Source of the DNA: Beijerinckiaceae bacterium
GTDB taxonomy: Bacteria; Pseudomonadota; Alphaproteobacteria; Rhizobiales; Beijerinckiaceae
Direction: 5' to 3'
Assembly: GCA_947380915.1 (NCBI GenBank)
Contig: CANCSY010000004.1
Span: 1-42,168 of the forward strand
DNA: 42,168 nt
In this document: piece by piece, positions 16,512 to 24,200 of the stretch
How the letters are laid out: each line of letters opens with the position of its first letter
Numbering within the stretch: the stretch's first letter is position 1
Notes under the pieces: model-generated
Databases searched by the model: none
The model's input: the letters and a program-made list of their open reading frames with translations, nothing else
What the model was told of the DNA's origin: nothing
Made by a program: the position numbers and the translations under genes

Positions 16512-17318
16512 TCATGTCGGGCCCTCGGGTGCTTCCGGCCTCTGGAAGCCCTTGAACGCGAGATACCCGCCATCGAGGAGGAGGTCAGCGCCGGTCATGA
16601 AAGAAGATTCGTCACTGGCCAGAAATAGGGCGCCGGAGGCTATTTCGTCGGCCCTGCCAGTGCGGCCAAGCAAATGCCAGGGGCCCCGCGCCTTGTTGGC
16701 TATATCGCGTGTGCCGTAACGCCGAAGCGTGCGGCGGGTGTCTATAGAGCCAGGGGAAATGGAATTGACGCGGATATTGTCGACCGCGTGGTCCACCGCA
16801 AGACATTTGGTCAATTGAATCAGCGCTGCCTTTGTTGTCGAATATGCCGCGCGCATGGGAACGCCGATCTGACCTAGTTGTGAAGCGATCATTATGATCG
16901 TGCCGCCGCCAGAGTCCCGAATGTGCGGGATGGCGTACTTGCACATAAGGAAGGCGCCGCTGAGATTGACCGCAATCGCTTCGTTCCACAGCTCGAACGA
17001 AAGATCCTCGATGAGCGAATCGGGCGTCGCTGATGCCGGCGTGTTGACATAGGTGGTCAGTTTGCCGAAGCGTTTGATTGTTTCCTCGACGATGTGCCGC
17101 GCCTGAGCTGGGTTTGAGGAATCCGCCTCAAGCGACAAGGCTTCGCCGCCATTTGAGAGGATCTCCGTCGCGATAGCGTCGCAGGCGTCCTTGCGGATGT
17201 CAGCGAGGACGATCCTCGCTCCTTCGCTGGCGAAGCGCCGCGCTATGGAGCCGCCGATCTCACCCCCACCGCCCGTAATGAGCGCCACTGCCCCTTCCAA
17301 TTTGTCAAGTCTGCGCAT
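16512..17318 (-). CDS. SDR-family NAD(P)-dependent oxidoreductase
   Basis: Classical short-chain dehydrogenase of 268 residues, cytoplasmic, oxidising or reducing an alcohol/ketone of unknown identity. Cofactor motif ALITGGGGEIGGSIARRF (glycine motif at about 15-22); D40 after the second strand (VLADIR) favours NAD. The usual NNAG motif is altered to VNTPAS. The catalytic set N118, S146 (MIASQLG), Y159 and K163 (AYSTTKAA) is intact. The C-terminal GADLLLDGGY is standard. The ATG at 17318 has AGGAGG five bases upstream, so it is preferred to the TTG one codon earlier. It is divergent from the isochorismatase-like gene with about 100 bp between. Confidence 0.92.
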   Translation of the reverse strand: MRRLDKLEGAVALITGGGGEIGGSIARRFASEGARIVLADIRKDACDAIATEILSNGGEALSLEADSSNPAQARHIVEETIKRFGKLTTYVNTPASATPDSLIEDLSFELWNEAIAVNLSGAFLMCKYAIPHIRDSGGGTIIMIASQLGQIGVPMRAAYSTTKAALIQLTKCLAVDHAVDNIRVNSISPGSIDTRRTLRRYGTRDIANKARGPWHLLGRTGRADEIASGALFLASDESSFMTGADLLLDGGYLAFKGFQRPEAPEGPT

Positions 17319-17419
17319 CAAAGCCTCCTGCAGGTGCGATCATGGACAATACGGGGCGATTGTACAAGAAAAGCGGAACGGGTATGTCAATACACCGGTT
17401 TCGCTAGGGGGACGTAGAC

Positions 17420-18064
17420 ATGGCGCGCATTTCGAGGCTTAACAAATTCCTTCCCGCCCGTTCTACGGCGCTTATCATGTTCGATGCGCTCAACGGCTAT
17501 CTTCATCCGGCGGATCCGAAGAAAGTACAGTTCCTTGCCGAGCGCAATATTCTACCCAACATGCAACGACTGATATCCGGGGCGCGCAATGTGGGCATGA
17601 ATACGTTCTACCCATCGGGCGCGCATGCCGAAGATGGTTCGGATGTCGTGGCGCGCCTCACAGACACCGACATGGATCTGGGTCTTGGCGGTAGCGTCGA
17701 CAAGCCAATCGTTCCGCGGTTTCATCGCGGTGGCAAGGAAGCGGAGATCGCTCCGGAAGTAGCGCCGATCCCAGGTGATTATGTGGTGCCGAAGCATCGC
17801 TGGAATTCGTTCCACCAGACGGATCTCGATCTGCAATTACGCTGCCGTGGCGTTGATACGATCATCATCTGTGGGGGTTCGACGGATGTCGGTATCGCCA
17901 GCACAGTATTCGCCGCTCGGGACCTGGATTACGGCATCGTGGTGGTGAAGGACTGCTGCTATTCGGCGCGCGGCAACAACAACGAGTTCTTTATGGAGCG
18001 CGTTTTTCCTCGCATGGGTAGGGTGATGACCGTCGACCAGACTGTCGCGCTGATGCAGCGTTGA
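17420..18064 (+). CDS. Isochorismatase-fold hydrolase with Gly at the usual nucleophile position
   Basis: Cytoplasmic 214-residue member of the isochorismatase-like superfamily. D22 (ALIMFDALNGYLHP) and K125 (VVPKHRWNSFHQTDLDL) occupy the positions of the conserved Asp and Lys. The third position, Cys in amidohydrolases of this fold (nicotinamidase, maleamate amidase), is glycine 158 in GGSTDVGIASTVFAARD. EntB/PhzD-type isochorismatases also lack the Cys and use Asp for vinyl-ether hydrolysis, so a non-amidase reaction is likely. The dienelactone hydrolase starts 13 bp downstream, so the two are probably co-transcribed and act on one substrate. Confidence 0.88.
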   Translation: MARISRLNKFLPARSTALIMFDALNGYLHPADPKKVQFLAERNILPNMQRLISGARNVGMNTFYPSGAHAEDGSDVVARLTDTDMDLGLGGSVDKPIVPRFHRGGKEAEIAPEVAPIPGDYVVPKHRWNSFHQTDLDLQLRCRGVDTIIICGGSTDVGIASTVFAARDLDYGIVVVKDCCYSARGNNNEFFMERVFPRMGRVMTVDQTVALMQR

Positions 18065-18077
18065 TCGGGAGAATGAG

Positions 18078-18884
18078 ATGAGTGTGCAAATCACGACGAG
18101 CGAAATCACTTGTGCCAACGGCATGCCTGCGTTTCTCGCAAGGCCGACCTCGGCCGGCCCGCATCCCGTCTATATTTTCATGCACGAGCGTTATGGCCTT
18201 GTGGAGCATACCCGTGATCTGGCGCGACGCTGCGCAGGTGATGGATTCTTCGTTTTGGCGCCTGACTTCTTCTATCGTCATCCGGATAAGGCGAGCCTGA
18301 ACGCTGGCGATTCGCGCTATGATATGACGGATCCGGAGTCCGTTGACTTGCTCAAGGCCGCGCACGCGACGATCGCAGCCGATGAATCTGCCGATATGAC
18401 GCGCCTCGCAGTGGGCGGCTATTGCCAGACAGGTCGGCATCCACTGATCTTTGCAGCCGAAGTGCCAATAGCAGCGGCGGTTGTTTGGTATGGGGCGGCG
18501 TCAAAGCGAGAGTGGCTTACAAATCCTCGTCAACCGGTCATGCTGGAAGACGCCGTGGCGAGGATTTCATGTCCTGTGTTCGGCTCGTTCGGATCAGAAG
18601 ATCACATAATTTCGGTGGAGGATGTCCAGCATTTCCGCAATGTTCTCGAAAAGCACCGCAAGAGCTACGATATCCACGTCTACAAAGGGGCGCCGCATGG
18701 GTGGCTAAACGACACCATGCCTGGCCGCTACCGGAAAGAACAGGCGGAAGCCGGCTGGGAGGCGCAGCAACGCTTCCTGACGCGCGTGCTCAGCCCCGAT
18801 TATCGTAATGATGTCGTGGAATGGTCATTTGATTGCGCATTCAGCCGCGATTACGATTTCTCCAAGAATGTACGGATGGAGTAG
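18078..18884 (+). CDS. Dienelactone hydrolase-family protein
   Basis: Alpha/beta hydrolase of the dienelactone hydrolase class, cytoplasmic, which opens lactones or esters formed in aromatic-compound breakdown. The Cys-Asp-His triad is visible as C116 (VGGYCQTGR), D175 (GSFGSEDHIIS) and H207 (KGAPHGW); E37 in MHERYGL matches the family's activating glutamate. The 268 residues exceed the roughly 236 of classical enzymes because of a C-terminal tail. A GGGAG ribosome-binding site precedes the ATG, and it follows the isochorismatase-fold gene closely. Confidence 0.92.
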   Translation: MSVQITTSEITCANGMPAFLARPTSAGPHPVYIFMHERYGLVEHTRDLARRCAGDGFFVLAPDFFYRHPDKASLNAGDSRYDMTDPESVDLLKAAHATIAADESADMTRLAVGGYCQTGRHPLIFAAEVPIAAAVVWYGAASKREWLTNPRQPVMLEDAVARISCPVFGSFGSEDHIISVEDVQHFRNVLEKHRKSYDIHVYKGAPHGWLNDTMPGRYRKEQAEAGWEAQQRFLTRVLSPDYRNDVVEWSFDCAFSRDYDFSKNVRME

Positions 18885-19695
18885 GCGACGGGGTATTCGC
18901 TTGCTTCCAGTTCTTCTTCCGCTTGCCAAAGTAAAGATGACAGGTTGAAAATATAGGTGACTGAAGCGCTTACCCGATGCCAGAAATGCGTTTACTGAAA
19001 AACCGTCAGGTTCAATGTTGATACTCTCGGGCGACTTCGATTGCTTTCCGGGTCGCCCGGAAAGCGACCTTTATCAAAGCTGCGAGTTCGTCTCATGTCG
19101 CAGACTTATCGGAGTGTCTTGCCGCCGCGCGTCCTCCTGAAATGTTGAATCGTTCAACATTGAAGATCATGCGGTACGCAAGCCCAACGAGAATTGCGAT
19201 CGTCTTGTCGCGCTAAAATCCCCGGCTGTCTGGGGGAGCGTTGTAAGATCGGCCTACATCGAGCAGACAAGGGCCCGCGCAATTTGCCAAGGCCAAATTT
19301 TCCGTCGGGACGTGGCTTCCTCGTATTTTTCTCATTCACTCATTGAAGAAAATTTGACAGAAATTGCAGCTCTGCGCAATAATATCAAAAAAAAGTAATC
19401 GTCTCGGCGGCCAACGCATCGGGGCACAAGGGCTGGGAACATGGACGACTATGTGGACATCAGCGAGGTCGCCCTCTGTGAGGCCTTCGACGATCGGTAT
19501 GCTCGAAAGAGCACAGGTTCAGCGTGGAGATGGACGCACTCCCTCAGGCGCCTTTCATCGACATTTCCGCATTCACGGCCACGAACAGGCGACAGACTGC
19601 AAAGCGCTAGCCAAAGAGCGACATAGTGGATTCATGAGTGGGGAGCGCGTCATCCTCCGGCCGCCCTCTCAATATCTTGGAAAGGGAAAACGTCA
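18885..19695. other. Long intergenic region with a hairpin and a possible gene remnant
   Basis: About 810 bp without an intact gene. It contains the perfect 10-bp hairpin at 19043-19065. It also has a short plus-strand frame at 19530-19610 whose start (DALPQAPFIDISAFTA) looks like the N terminus of an isopenicillin-N-synthase-type oxygenase but stops after 26 codons; this last match is a guess from motif memory. Confidence 0.3.
19043..19065. repeat. Perfect hairpin GCTTTCCGGG-TCG-CCCGGAAAGC
   Basis: A 10-bp perfect stem with a 3-base loop, 160 bp past the dienelactone hydrolase gene. With no T tract it may be a factor-assisted terminator, an operator or a dispersed palindromic element. Confidence 0.45.
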
Positions 19696-20724
19696 ATGCC
19701 ACGTCTCTTACCATTTCGGATAGCATTGATTGGGCTCGCATTGATGCTCGGCGCTCCGCGCACCTATGCGGCAGATGCCGCCCTTATTGAAGCGGCAAAA
19801 AAAGAAGGGCAGGTCGTCTGGTATACGTCTCAGATCATCGACCCACTTGTCTTGCGTCTTCAGGAGGCGTTCAAGAAAAAATACGGGATTGAGGTAAAAC
19901 CGGTTCGTGCAAATTCGGCGGAAATCGCCCTGCGCATTTTGAACGAAGCCCGTGGTGGCAAAACGTTTGCTGATATCTATGGCGGGCAGACAACATCTGA
20001 AGCCCTCAAGAAAGAAGGTCTCGCCCTGCGTTGGCTGCCTGATAACGTCAAAGACATTTCGCCCGATTTTGTAGATCCCGAAGGCTACTGGATGGGCACT
20101 AATTTTACGCTCATGACCGCAGCTTATAATACGGATTTGATCAAGCCGGGAACCGAGCCCAAGACCTGGGAAGATCTGCTTTCGCCTTCGCTTTCTGGAA
20201 AGATGGTGTGGAGCGGCGCTGTCTCCACCTCCGCTGGCGCTGGTTTCATTGGCCTCGTGATGAAACAGATGGGAGATGAAAAAGGGATACCCTATCTGAA
20301 GAAACTGGCGGGTCAGAGAATCGCCACCACGGGCGGGTCCGCACGACAGGTCATTGATATGGCGATCGCCGGGGAATATGCGATGGCGCTGCAAATCTTT
20401 CCTGAACATGCAGCCTCAAGTTCCAGCAAAGGCGCCCCCGTAAAATGGATCCCCATGCGGCCGGGAATGGCTTCGGTGATATCGACGAGTGGCGTCACCT
20501 CGGGAGCGCCCCATATAAATGCTGCCAAACTCTTCATGGAATATATGATTTCGGAAGAGGGACAAATTGTCTTTCGAGACTCCCTATATTCACCCATCCA
20601 TCCAAAAGTGGCGCCAATTGACGCCGAGTTTGCGCCAAGCGCTAATCCCTACATCGTGCTCACTCCACGTGAGGCATTCGAGCAAATGCCTAAATGGATG
20701 GCCTTATTCAAGGAGTTGTTTTGA
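19696..20724 (+). CDS. ABC transporter extracellular solute-binding protein (iron/polyamine-type fold)
   Basis: Periplasmic binding protein of 342 residues. Signal peptide LLPFRIALIGLALMLGAPRTYAA is followed by DAALIEAAKKEGQVVWYTSQ, the entry motif of Fe3+/thiamine/polyamine-type binding proteins. TWEDLLSPSLSGKMVWSG and the C-terminal AKLFMEYMISEEGQIVF are typical second-lobe blocks. A strong ribosome-binding site (GGAAAGGGA) precedes ATG 19696. Its stop codon overlaps the next start (TGATG), so the NTF2-like protein is co-translated. No permease or ATPase is nearby. The ligand is unknown; many proteins of this group in organisms rich in such genes bind organic acids rather than iron. Confidence 0.88.
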   Translation: MPRLLPFRIALIGLALMLGAPRTYAADAALIEAAKKEGQVVWYTSQIIDPLVLRLQEAFKKKYGIEVKPVRANSAEIALRILNEARGGKTFADIYGGQTTSEALKKEGLALRWLPDNVKDISPDFVDPEGYWMGTNFTLMTAAYNTDLIKPGTEPKTWEDLLSPSLSGKMVWSGAVSTSAGAGFIGLVMKQMGDEKGIPYLKKLAGQRIATTGGSARQVIDMAIAGEYAMALQIFPEHAASSSSKGAPVKWIPMRPGMASVISTSGVTSGAPHINAAKLFMEYMISEEGQIVFRDSLYSPIHPKVAPIDAEFAPSANPYIVLTPREAFEQMPKWMALFKELF

Positions 20725-21158
20725 TGGGCATTGCTGTCAATCCTGAGGATCGCTTCGCAATTCATGACCTGTTGATGTCCTATGTTTACGCAACGGACAC
20801 CGGTGATGCGAAAGGCTACGCTGATACTTTTGCCCCCGACGGCGTCCTTTATACGTCCAAGGGCGAAACCATCAATGGCTACGCCGCTATTCGCGATTAC
20901 GCGCAGAAGAATTCGACTGCGCCCGGGAATCGGGGTCGTCAGCATTACTTCCAGACCATAAGGGTAAGTCGCGAAGGAGACCGCTTTCGTGTCTTCTCCT
21001 TCTGGCATGTGGTCGATATGAAGGCTGAACCTCGCGTTGCACGCGTGAGGTCAATGGGCACATGCGACGATTTGTGTGTCATCACGGACCAAGGGTTGCG
21101 TTTCGCCGAGCGCCGGATCGGGCCCTGGAACGATCAAACAGCGCCATGGGTTGGTTGA
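20724..21158 (+). CDS. NTF2/SnoaL-like protein
   Basis: Small cytoplasmic protein of 144 residues with the cone-shaped NTF2-like fold. An N-terminal NPEDRFAIHDLLMSYVYATD helix, DTGDAKGYADTFAPDGVLY and INGYAAIRDYAQ are the usual SnoaL-like blocks, and the strand RQHYFQTIRVSREGDRFRVF follows. Such proteins act as hydratases, isomerases, dehydratases or subunits of ring-hydroxylating systems. I start at ATG 20724, which shares one base with the stop of the binding-protein gene; the open frame further upstream lies inside that gene. The tight coupling implies that both act on the same imported compound. Confidence 0.85.
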   Translation: MGIAVNPEDRFAIHDLLMSYVYATDTGDAKGYADTFAPDGVLYTSKGETINGYAAIRDYAQKNSTAPGNRGRQHYFQTIRVSREGDRFRVFSFWHVVDMKAEPRVARVRSMGTCDDLCVITDQGLRFAERRIGPWNDQTAPWVG

Positions 21159-21173
21159 ATTAAAAGTCTCGTT

Positions 21174-22340
21174 TCATTGGGCGGCATCCTGCAGGTTAGG
21201 GAGATACATCGAAGGCGGAAGGTCGCGAATTTGAGGCAGGACTTCACTCGCGAAAAGCTTGATGCTTTCGCTGGTTCTTTTGTGATCCAGAAACCCCGCT
21301 TGCATCATCATCAAAAAATGATCGAAGCCGCCCAAACGCTCATACTGTTTCTTGATCTGGGCAGCCACGGCATCAGGTGTCCCGCAAATCACAACACCCG
21401 CTTCGCGAAGAAATTCCAACCCTTGCGATTTCATTGCCCCGCCACGGCTGGAATAGGTGCCTCGCAAAGCATTCATGTTTTGCTCAATGCCTACATAACC
21501 TGGCGGGTTGCGAAACTGCGGTTCAGCCTTGCTCCGCAGGTACCATGTTAGCTCACTGGCTCCCGCGACCGCTTCTGCTTCCGAATGGGCGACATAAACC
21601 AGTGGCATGAAGGCCAGGCCACCGGGAACTCCGTTGCACACATAATTGGCGCGATAGATATCAAACAACTTACGAGCTTTCTCGTGTGGCAACAAGAATG
21701 TTGCAAACACATGCCCGCGCCTGGCCACCTCCTTGACGTTATCAAGATCGGCGGCCCCAGTGACCCAGATACGCGGGTGTGGCTGTTGAAAGGGGCGTGG
21801 CCAGATGTTCACCGCGCGTCGATGCCAGAATTTTCCTTCGAAGTTAAATGGGCCGTCATGTTCGGTCCAGGCCATCTTCAGGAGATCGATACCCTCCCAG
21901 AGCCGTTCGTTCGTCATCGTCGGATTTGTATTGGCGGCGAAGACTTCGTGGGTAACACCGCGCACCATCCCACATTCAAGTCGACCACTCGAAATACAAT
22001 CGATCATCGCCATTTCCTCGGCGATACGTACGGGATCGTCCCGGTTAGCGACAGGGTTGCCAAGAATAAGCAAGCGCGCGCGTTTTGTCTGTCTCGCCAG
22101 AATGGCGAGCGACAGAGGCCCAGCCGTGTCAATGCAAACCGCCGACGAATGATGTTCATTGACCATGATCTCCAGGCCAACTTCATCCGCTAGCATATAC
22201 TCGTCAAGATATCGGTTATAGAGGTCGCGCCCGATCGCCGGATCGAATAAGCGATTCGGCAAGTTAACGCGCATGGAGGTGATCTGGTCCAAGGGCGGCA
22301 AATGCGGATAGGGCATCTCTGTGAAATAGTAAGCGTCCAT
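21174..22340 (-). CDS. LLM-class flavin-dependent oxidoreductase
   Basis: Bacterial-luciferase-like monooxygenase of 388 residues, using reduced FMN or F420. Conserved blocks are YMLADEVGLEIMVNEHHSSA near the N terminus, LLILGNPVANRDDPVRIAEE and MIDCISSGRLECGMVRGVTH around the flavin pocket, and HPRIWVTGAADLDNVKEVA. The C terminus has VVICGTPDAVAAQIKKQYER, the family's usual end. It is the downstream gene of a pair with the alpha/beta hydrolase 29 bp away on the same strand, a common arrangement in which the oxygenase acts and the hydrolase cleaves the product. The substrate is unknown. Confidence 0.93.
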   Translation of the reverse strand: MDAYYFTEMPYPHLPPLDQITSMRVNLPNRLFDPAIGRDLYNRYLDEYMLADEVGLEIMVNEHHSSAVCIDTAGPLSLAILARQTKRARLLILGNPVANRDDPVRIAEEMAMIDCISSGRLECGMVRGVTHEVFAANTNPTMTNERLWEGIDLLKMAWTEHDGPFNFEGKFWHRRAVNIWPRPFQQPHPRIWVTGAADLDNVKEVARRGHVFATFLLPHEKARKLFDIYRANYVCNGVPGGLAFMPLVYVAHSEAEAVAGASELTWYLRSKAEPQFRNPPGYVGIEQNMNALRGTYSSRGGAMKSQGLEFLREAGVVICGTPDAVAAQIKKQYERLGGFDHFLMMMQAGFLDHKRTSESIKLFASEVLPQIRDLPPSMYLPNLQDAAQ

Positions 22341-22369
22341 GTTCCCCTCACTATCTGGCTTGCTTTCAA

Positions 22370-23143
22370 TCAGAGCAGAATTCGGCGAACGGCCTCTGCA
22401 AAAAGCGTTGGCTGTTCAATGTGGGGCATGTGCCCGGCTTCGTCGATCGTCTCGAAACTGTTGTTGCTGAATAACATGGCATATTTCAATCCATATTCTG
22501 GTGGGGTTATGCCGTCATTGGACCCCCAGATCATGTGAACCGGCACTCGGATGGAGCCAAGGCGATGCCGTAATTTTGGGTTATGCATATATGGTTGCCA
22601 GCAGAATCGCGCAAAGGTTTCCTTGTTGCGCGCAACTAAACGTAAATCATCGTCGGACCAATTGCTGAAGTCACGTTTTCCCTTGGCGGGATCATACCAT
22701 TGGAGGGACAGAATCTTATCCGGGTGGAGGATCCAGATGTCAGCGATATCACGGTCCGTTCGGCTTCCATGCTTGACGCCATATGGGCAAACAAGCAGTA
22801 GCCGCGCCAAGCGATGATCAGTCTTGCTGGCCATCTCAACCGCAATCCATCCGCCAAGCGAAAAGCCTAAGACCGCGACTTGATGGAGATCCAATTGCTC
22901 AAGCATGGTATTATAGACATAGGCTACATCGTCGATCGAAGTGATGTAGTCTGGCCGGTTGGAGTGTCCAAACCCCGGGGGCGATGGAATTATGACTTCA
23001 TAGTACTGCGAAAGTTCTCTAACGAGGGAAGAGTCGCGTTCCCGTTGTTCCTCGCTTTCGAGGAGCAATAACGGAGGGCCGGCGCCTATTCGAAAGACTT
23101 CTATAGTGGCGTCGCCAACTTGCAGAAAACTCTGTTTCCCCAT
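22370..23143 (-). CDS. Alpha/beta hydrolase
   Basis: Cytoplasmic 257-residue hydrolase. The nucleophile elbow is GFSLGGW with S95, the acid D210 in WGSNDGITPP, and the base H238 in DEAGHMPHIEQP. The oxyanion-hole region, normally HG near residue 30, here reads LLLLESEEQRERD. Overall length and motif spacing fit meta-cleavage-product hydrolase and deformylase types, including NicD-like enzymes, but nothing specific separates them. It precedes the LLM monooxygenase in a probable two-gene operon. Confidence 0.9.
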   Translation of the reverse strand: MGKQSFLQVGDATIEVFRIGAGPPLLLLESEEQRERDSSLVRELSQYYEVIIPSPPGFGHSNRPDYITSIDDVAYVYNTMLEQLDLHQVAVLGFSLGGWIAVEMASKTDHRLARLLLVCPYGVKHGSRTDRDIADIWILHPDKILSLQWYDPAKGKRDFSNWSDDDLRLVARNKETFARFCWQPYMHNPKLRHRLGSIRVPVHMIWGSNDGITPPEYGLKYAMLFSNNSFETIDEAGHMPHIEQPTLFAEAVRRILL

Positions 23144-23295
23144 TTTCCCCCATCCGGGCTGAACGCCAAGAGCATTATTTTGTCGAATTATGTCCCACTT
23201 TATTTATGGGCGCAAGTCATTGTGTCGCGACATTGAACCTGCCACTTTTTCACGTCTCCCATAGCCGGGGCGGATTGTGGGACGATCTTTGTTCC

Positions 23296-24062
23296 CTAGG
23301 ACGAAGAATCATTATCGCGTAGCCATATGCGAACAGCTACGAGCTTCAGCGCGGCGAGGAAACTCTCGGTGGTTTTGTCACAGCGCGTGGCGATGACTCT
23401 ATAGTGCTTGATCTTGTTGAAGAACCGATCGACCCAGTTGCGCGCCGGGTACAGGTGTTTGCTGAAGCAAATTGGGTCTTTGCGATTGGATTTGGGCGGA
23501 ATATTCGCCCAGGCGTTTCGGGTCGCGACCAACTCGCGCAGCGCGTTGGAGTCGTAACCCTTGTCTGCCAGAAGCAAAGCGTCCTCGGGCAAATCGGCTA
23601 TCCTCTCGCACGCGCTGGTGATGTCGGCATCCTAGCCCGCGGTCAGCTTCAGCTTGATTGGCCGACCTTGCTTGTCGACGACCGCATGGATTTTGGTCGT
23701 GAGGCCGTCTCGGGAGCGGCCCAAACAACGATATCGATCCCCCGTTTTTTCGTCGCGCCCTGTGGGTGAACGCGAACGATGGAGCTGTCGATCATTCGGA
23801 CTTTGCACTCATGTGCTCGAATAATCGCGTCCATGAGGCGATCCTCGACCCCTGCCTTTCGCTATCGGTTGAAGCGATTGTAGATCGTGGTCGGCGGGCC
23901 GTAGCGCTCGGGGGGATCCGCCCAGGAAACTCCCGCGCGCAAAACCCAGAGGATGCCGTTGACCACACGCAGATCAACGACGCGAGGCTTGCCGCGCGTC
24001 TTGTTGGGAAGAAGCGGAAGGACCACACTCCATTCGAAATCGCTCAGTTCGTAACGAGCCAT
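23296..24062 (-). pseudogene. IS5-family (IS427-like) transposase, broken
   Basis: Starts at 24062 with MARYELSDFEWSVVLPLLPN, the IS5/IS427 N terminus, and runs to YNRFNR, where a TAG replaces the expected Trp (about 23875). It continues with DRLMDAIIRAHECKVRMIDS containing the first catalytic Asp. A frameshift near 23740 moves to LGRSRDGLTTKIHAVVDKQG; a TAG at about 23637 follows IKLKLTAG. The last piece has DALLLADKGYDSNALRELV with the second Asp and RNWVDRFFNKIKHYRVIATR, the IS5-type C-terminal block. Two stops and one frameshift make it inactive as read; programmed frameshifting alone cannot explain the stops. Confidence 0.9.
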
Positions 24063-24066
24063 GTGA

Positions 24067-24086
24067 AAACTCCTGTTTGGGAGTTT
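24067..24086. repeat. Inverted repeat AAACTCC/GGAGTTT upstream of the transposase start
   Basis: Seven-base perfect arms around a 6-base loop, immediately 5' of the transposase start codon on its strand. It may be part of the IS end region. I could not find the matching terminal repeat on the other side, so the IS ends are not defined. Confidence 0.35.
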
Positions 24087-24200
24087 GAATCACGACCAGC
24101 TGATTTTGGGAATCCACCTCGGCGCATTTATGAGTTTACGACCTAATCGTAGCCGGACCACAAATGACCAGTATATCAATATTACAACGAATACATTGAT

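Noticed and set aside
21585..22193. Plus-strand 202-codon frame opposite the LLM gene
   Set aside because: Antisense shadow; LLM motifs are on the other strand.
22541..22560. Possible attR-like match to the tRNA-Thr 3' end (AACCGGCAC)
   Set aside because: Only nine bases match, inside a coding sequence, which is expected by chance.
23296..24062. Reading the IS transposase as active through programmed frameshifting
   Set aside because: Two in-frame stop codons in addition to the frame change rule this out.
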